Origin: Leptospira wolffii serovar Khorat str. Khorat-H2
Lineage (GTDB): Bacteria; Spirochaetota; Leptospiria; Leptospirales; Leptospiraceae
Direction of reading: 5' to 3'
DNA: 64,000 nucleotides
Assembly: GCF_000306115.2 (NCBI RefSeq)
Contig: NZ_AKWX02000004.1
Location: forward strand, 413,501 to 477,500
Shown here one piece after another: positions 62,510 through 64,000 of the stretch (position 1 is its first letter; every line of letters begins with the position of its first letter). The translations under genes were made by a program, and so were the position numbers. The notes below the pieces were generated by a model. That model saw only the letters and a program-made list of their open reading frames with translations, searched no databases and was not told the DNA's origin.

Positions 62510-62878
62510 TTCTGAGAAGAATGAGCCCTACGGCTGGATAATATTACTTCCGATAATGTATATTATGTCGCATTGGATAAAATTTTTCAAGAAAGGGCTA
62601 TGAAATTGGCCTGAAATCGTCGGTCCTCCTACAATTTTTGGGAGTTCCTGGGACGATCTACCGTTTCCAGGAGCTTCCAGTTTTTTACTAAGAGACCCTT
62701 CGGGTCGAAAACTCGTAAGAGGTACTACAAAATCTCTGCCTAACTCATAACGAAGAGCTACAACGACGTTGAAATGCTTTTTTACCTCGAGACTGTCGTC
62801 CGTAGGTAGATAGGTCTTTCTCTCTTTCTTGCGATTACCGGATGGACAAAAAGATAGAACTCGTAAGAACGAACTGGA
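62460..62878. other. intergenic region between arsR and the small exported protein
   Basis: About 420 bases with no credible protein gene. It holds the arsR promoter at its left end, an ATAAT-GTAT-ATTAT inverted repeat (62553-62566), an 11-bp hairpin with a T-run on the plus strand (62641-62686) and a GACCC-TTC-GGGTC hairpin (62694-62706). No RNA family was recognised; decayed sequence or a small RNA is possible. Confidence 0.55.
62641..62686 (+). terminator. orphan terminator-like hairpin on the plus strand
   Basis: GGAGTTCCTGG pairs with CCAGGAGCTTC (two G-T wobbles) around a 15-base loop, followed by CAG and six T residues. No plus-strand protein gene lies upstream, so it may end a small RNA. 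Confidence 0.45.
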
Positions 62879-63160
62879 TCAATACCCCTGCCAAAGAGAA
62901 ATCGTAACGATGGTTTTGCCATTGTCCGATTTATTTTCACATTGGCATTTGATTTTGGCAGATTGGCTATAATAGCCTTGGCCGAGAGAAAATCCGGGGG
63001 CCGGCTTACAGCTTTTATACAATCCTCCGTCGACGAGACGATTGCAGGCTTCTTGGATAGCGGCTTCTATATCTCCGCCTTGGGAATCCACCTTTCCGGG
63101 AAGGACTAAAAAGGCAGCGGCGGAGATCGTAAGTAAAATAGCTAGGATGGTTTTTTTCAT
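62879..63160 (-). CDS. small exported cysteine-containing protein
   Basis: A 93-residue protein with a signal peptide (KKTILAILLTISAAAFLVLPG). The mature part has four cysteines, at the EAC, KSC and KCQC positions, which could form two disulfides. No catalytic motif is visible. It stands alone between the 420-base intergenic region and the chemotaxis receptor. The family is not recognised, but signal peptide and composition support a real gene. Confidence 0.65.
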   Translation of the reverse strand: MKKTILAILLTISAAAFLVLPGKVDSQGGDIEAAIQEACNRLVDGGLYKSCKPAPGFSLGQGYYSQSAKIKCQCENKSDNGKTIVTISLWQGY

Positions 63161-63265
63161 GAGGATTCCGAAAACAAATAGGAATCTTCATTTTGGAAAG
63201 AAAATATTTCAAACGAAATTTTTTGCGAAATTGAAAATTATATCAAAATCAAAAAGGATCTCTAA

Positions 63266-64000
63266 TCACATGGCAAATTCTTCCGCCTTTCTTTGTAAAG
63301 AATTGCTCAATTCCTCGCATTTACGAGCTTGAGCAGCTGTTTCCAAAGCCTGGTCGGAGACGAAACTGTTCGCGTTCTGTATGCCGTCTAAAAAGGACTT
63401 AATTTCATCCAATCCTTTCTTTTCTTCCTCCGTGGCCTGGTGTACGATCTCCGCAATTCGATCCACTTTCCGCAAGGCAGAACCGACGGTTCTTCTCGCT
63501 TCCATTTGTCCGGCAAGTAATGCGAAGAAGGAATCTAGGCTTTCTTTCACGAGATCCACGTCCGAAAGAATAAAAGAAATTGTCTTCGTACCGGATTGGA
63601 CAATCTCGGTGTTTCTTTCCATTTCATTCTTTCCTTCTCTTGTGAGTCGTGAGATTTCCTTAATCGCCCTTCCTGTTTGTTCGGCAAGTTTCGAAATCTC
63701 CTCCGCAACGACCGCAAAACCCTTACCGTGCTCCCCGGCTCTGGCTGCTTCTATGGAAGCGTTCAGGGCTAGGAGATTTACTTTATCGGCTATATCGTTG
63801 ATGGCTCCCAATTTGGAAGTCGTAGCGGACGAACTAACACCGATGCGATCGATCGATTTTTCGATGGCTTTTAGGCTTTCTTCGGATTCTCTTGCATGAG
63901 TCCAAGCCGTTTCGAAGAGTTTCTTCGTGGAAATTAGGCCTTCTTCCATTTTATTGAAACTTTCCTCTAAGTTTTGAAAGGAGGACCCGAGTTCGTTTGT
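63266..64000 (-). CDS. methyl-accepting chemotaxis protein, C-terminal fragment
   Basis: The frame is open to the window edge, so the sensor and membrane part are missing; about 244 residues remain. The conserved hairpin tip region reads [20 protein letters not shown], then [19 protein letters not shown], the hallmark of MCP signalling domains that contact CheA and CheW. Flanking helices have heptad repeats with methylation-site-like Glu/Gln pairs. The end is AEEFAM without an NWETF-type CheR tether. Steers flagellar rotation; the ligand cannot be told. Confidence 0.92.
   Translation of the reverse strand, partial: TNELGSSFQNLEESFNKMEEGLISTKKLFETAWTHARESEESLKAIEKSIDRIGVSSSATTSKLGAINDIADKVNLLALNASIEAARAGEHGKGFAVVAEEISKLAEQTGRAIKEISRLTREGKNEMERNTEIVQSGTKTISFILSDVDLVKESLDSFFALLAGQMEARRTVGSALRKVDRIAEIVHQATEEEKKGLDEIKSFLDGIQNANSFVSDQALETAAQARKCEELSNSLQRKAEEFAM

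Noticed and set aside
62460..62878. CRISPR array or tRNA in the 420-base gap
   Set aside because: No regularly spaced direct repeats and no cloverleaf-like tRNA sequence were visible there or elsewhere in the window.

Overview
The window is a gene-dense bacterial chromosome segment of about 65 protein genes. It is best explained as the genus Leptospira. Evidence for this: a lipid A gene (lpxC), a fliS flagellar gene, many lipoproteins with relaxed spirochaete lipoboxes, two members of a protein family known mainly from Leptospira (DUF1574) each beside an MBOAT acyltransferase, a tandem set of TIGR00266/AIM24 proteins, and a FecR-domain lipoprotein resembling LipL45. G+C looks mid-40s by eye, which would suit a higher-GC Leptospira clade rather than L. 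interrogans; this is an impression, not a measurement. I see no tRNA, rRNA, CRISPR array, prophage or insertion sequence.

Layout. 1-9130: the end of a BamA/Omp85-like protein, a PcrA/UvrD helicase, a CysQ-type phosphatase, a glycosyltransferase, a TlpA-like lipoprotein, a long-chain acyl-CoA ligase and small hypotheticals. 9135-12841 (minus): PTS enzyme I, lpxC and a short-chain dehydrogenase. 12937-15006: three tandem TIGR00266 paralogues. 15081-21127: a lipoprotein, an unusual radical SAM protein, a sugar dehydrogenase-like secreted protein, the FecR lipoprotein and lipA. 21241-25953: an RsuA/RluB pseudouridine synthase, the first MBOAT plus DUF1574 pair, a TetR regulator with a palindromic site, and a transaldolase. 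26186-29751: purN-purH followed by two hypotheticals. 29826-31196: fliS, a coiled-coil gene and a J-domain gene. 31193-40582: HNH protein, DedA protein, dgt, a cysteine desulfurase, two TPR-type proteins, a lipoprotein and an enoyl-CoA hydratase. 40579-49985: an alkyl-DHAP-synthase-like flavoprotein, a membrane SpoIIE phosphatase with TPRs, GlpD, a membrane-anchored AraC regulator, a second acyl-CoA ligase and a second TetR regulator. 50101-58267: patatin, thioesterase, a voltage-sensor-like membrane protein, a NYN protein, the second MBOAT/DUF1574 pair, a class III-type sirtuin overlapping a DJ-1 protein, and a GT2-GtrA glycosyltransferase. 58531-64000: a secreted GH5 enzyme with a three-fold C-terminal repeat, an ArsR/SRPBCC/hydrolase operon, a small exported protein and the end of a chemotaxis receptor.

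Themes. Lipid and envelope metabolism dominates: two FadD-like ligases, crotonase, thioesterase, patatin, AGPS-like enzyme and GlpD, lipA, lpxC, and two MBOAT/SGNH-like surface-acylation pairs. The best leads for undescribed biology are the duplicated MBOAT/DUF1574 modules, the TIGR00266 triplet, the GH5 repeat module with a 20-bp palindrome in front of its gene, the voltage-sensor-like protein without a pore, the CX8CX2C radical SAM protein, and the probably leaderless ArsR operon. No wholly novel defence or mobile system was seen.
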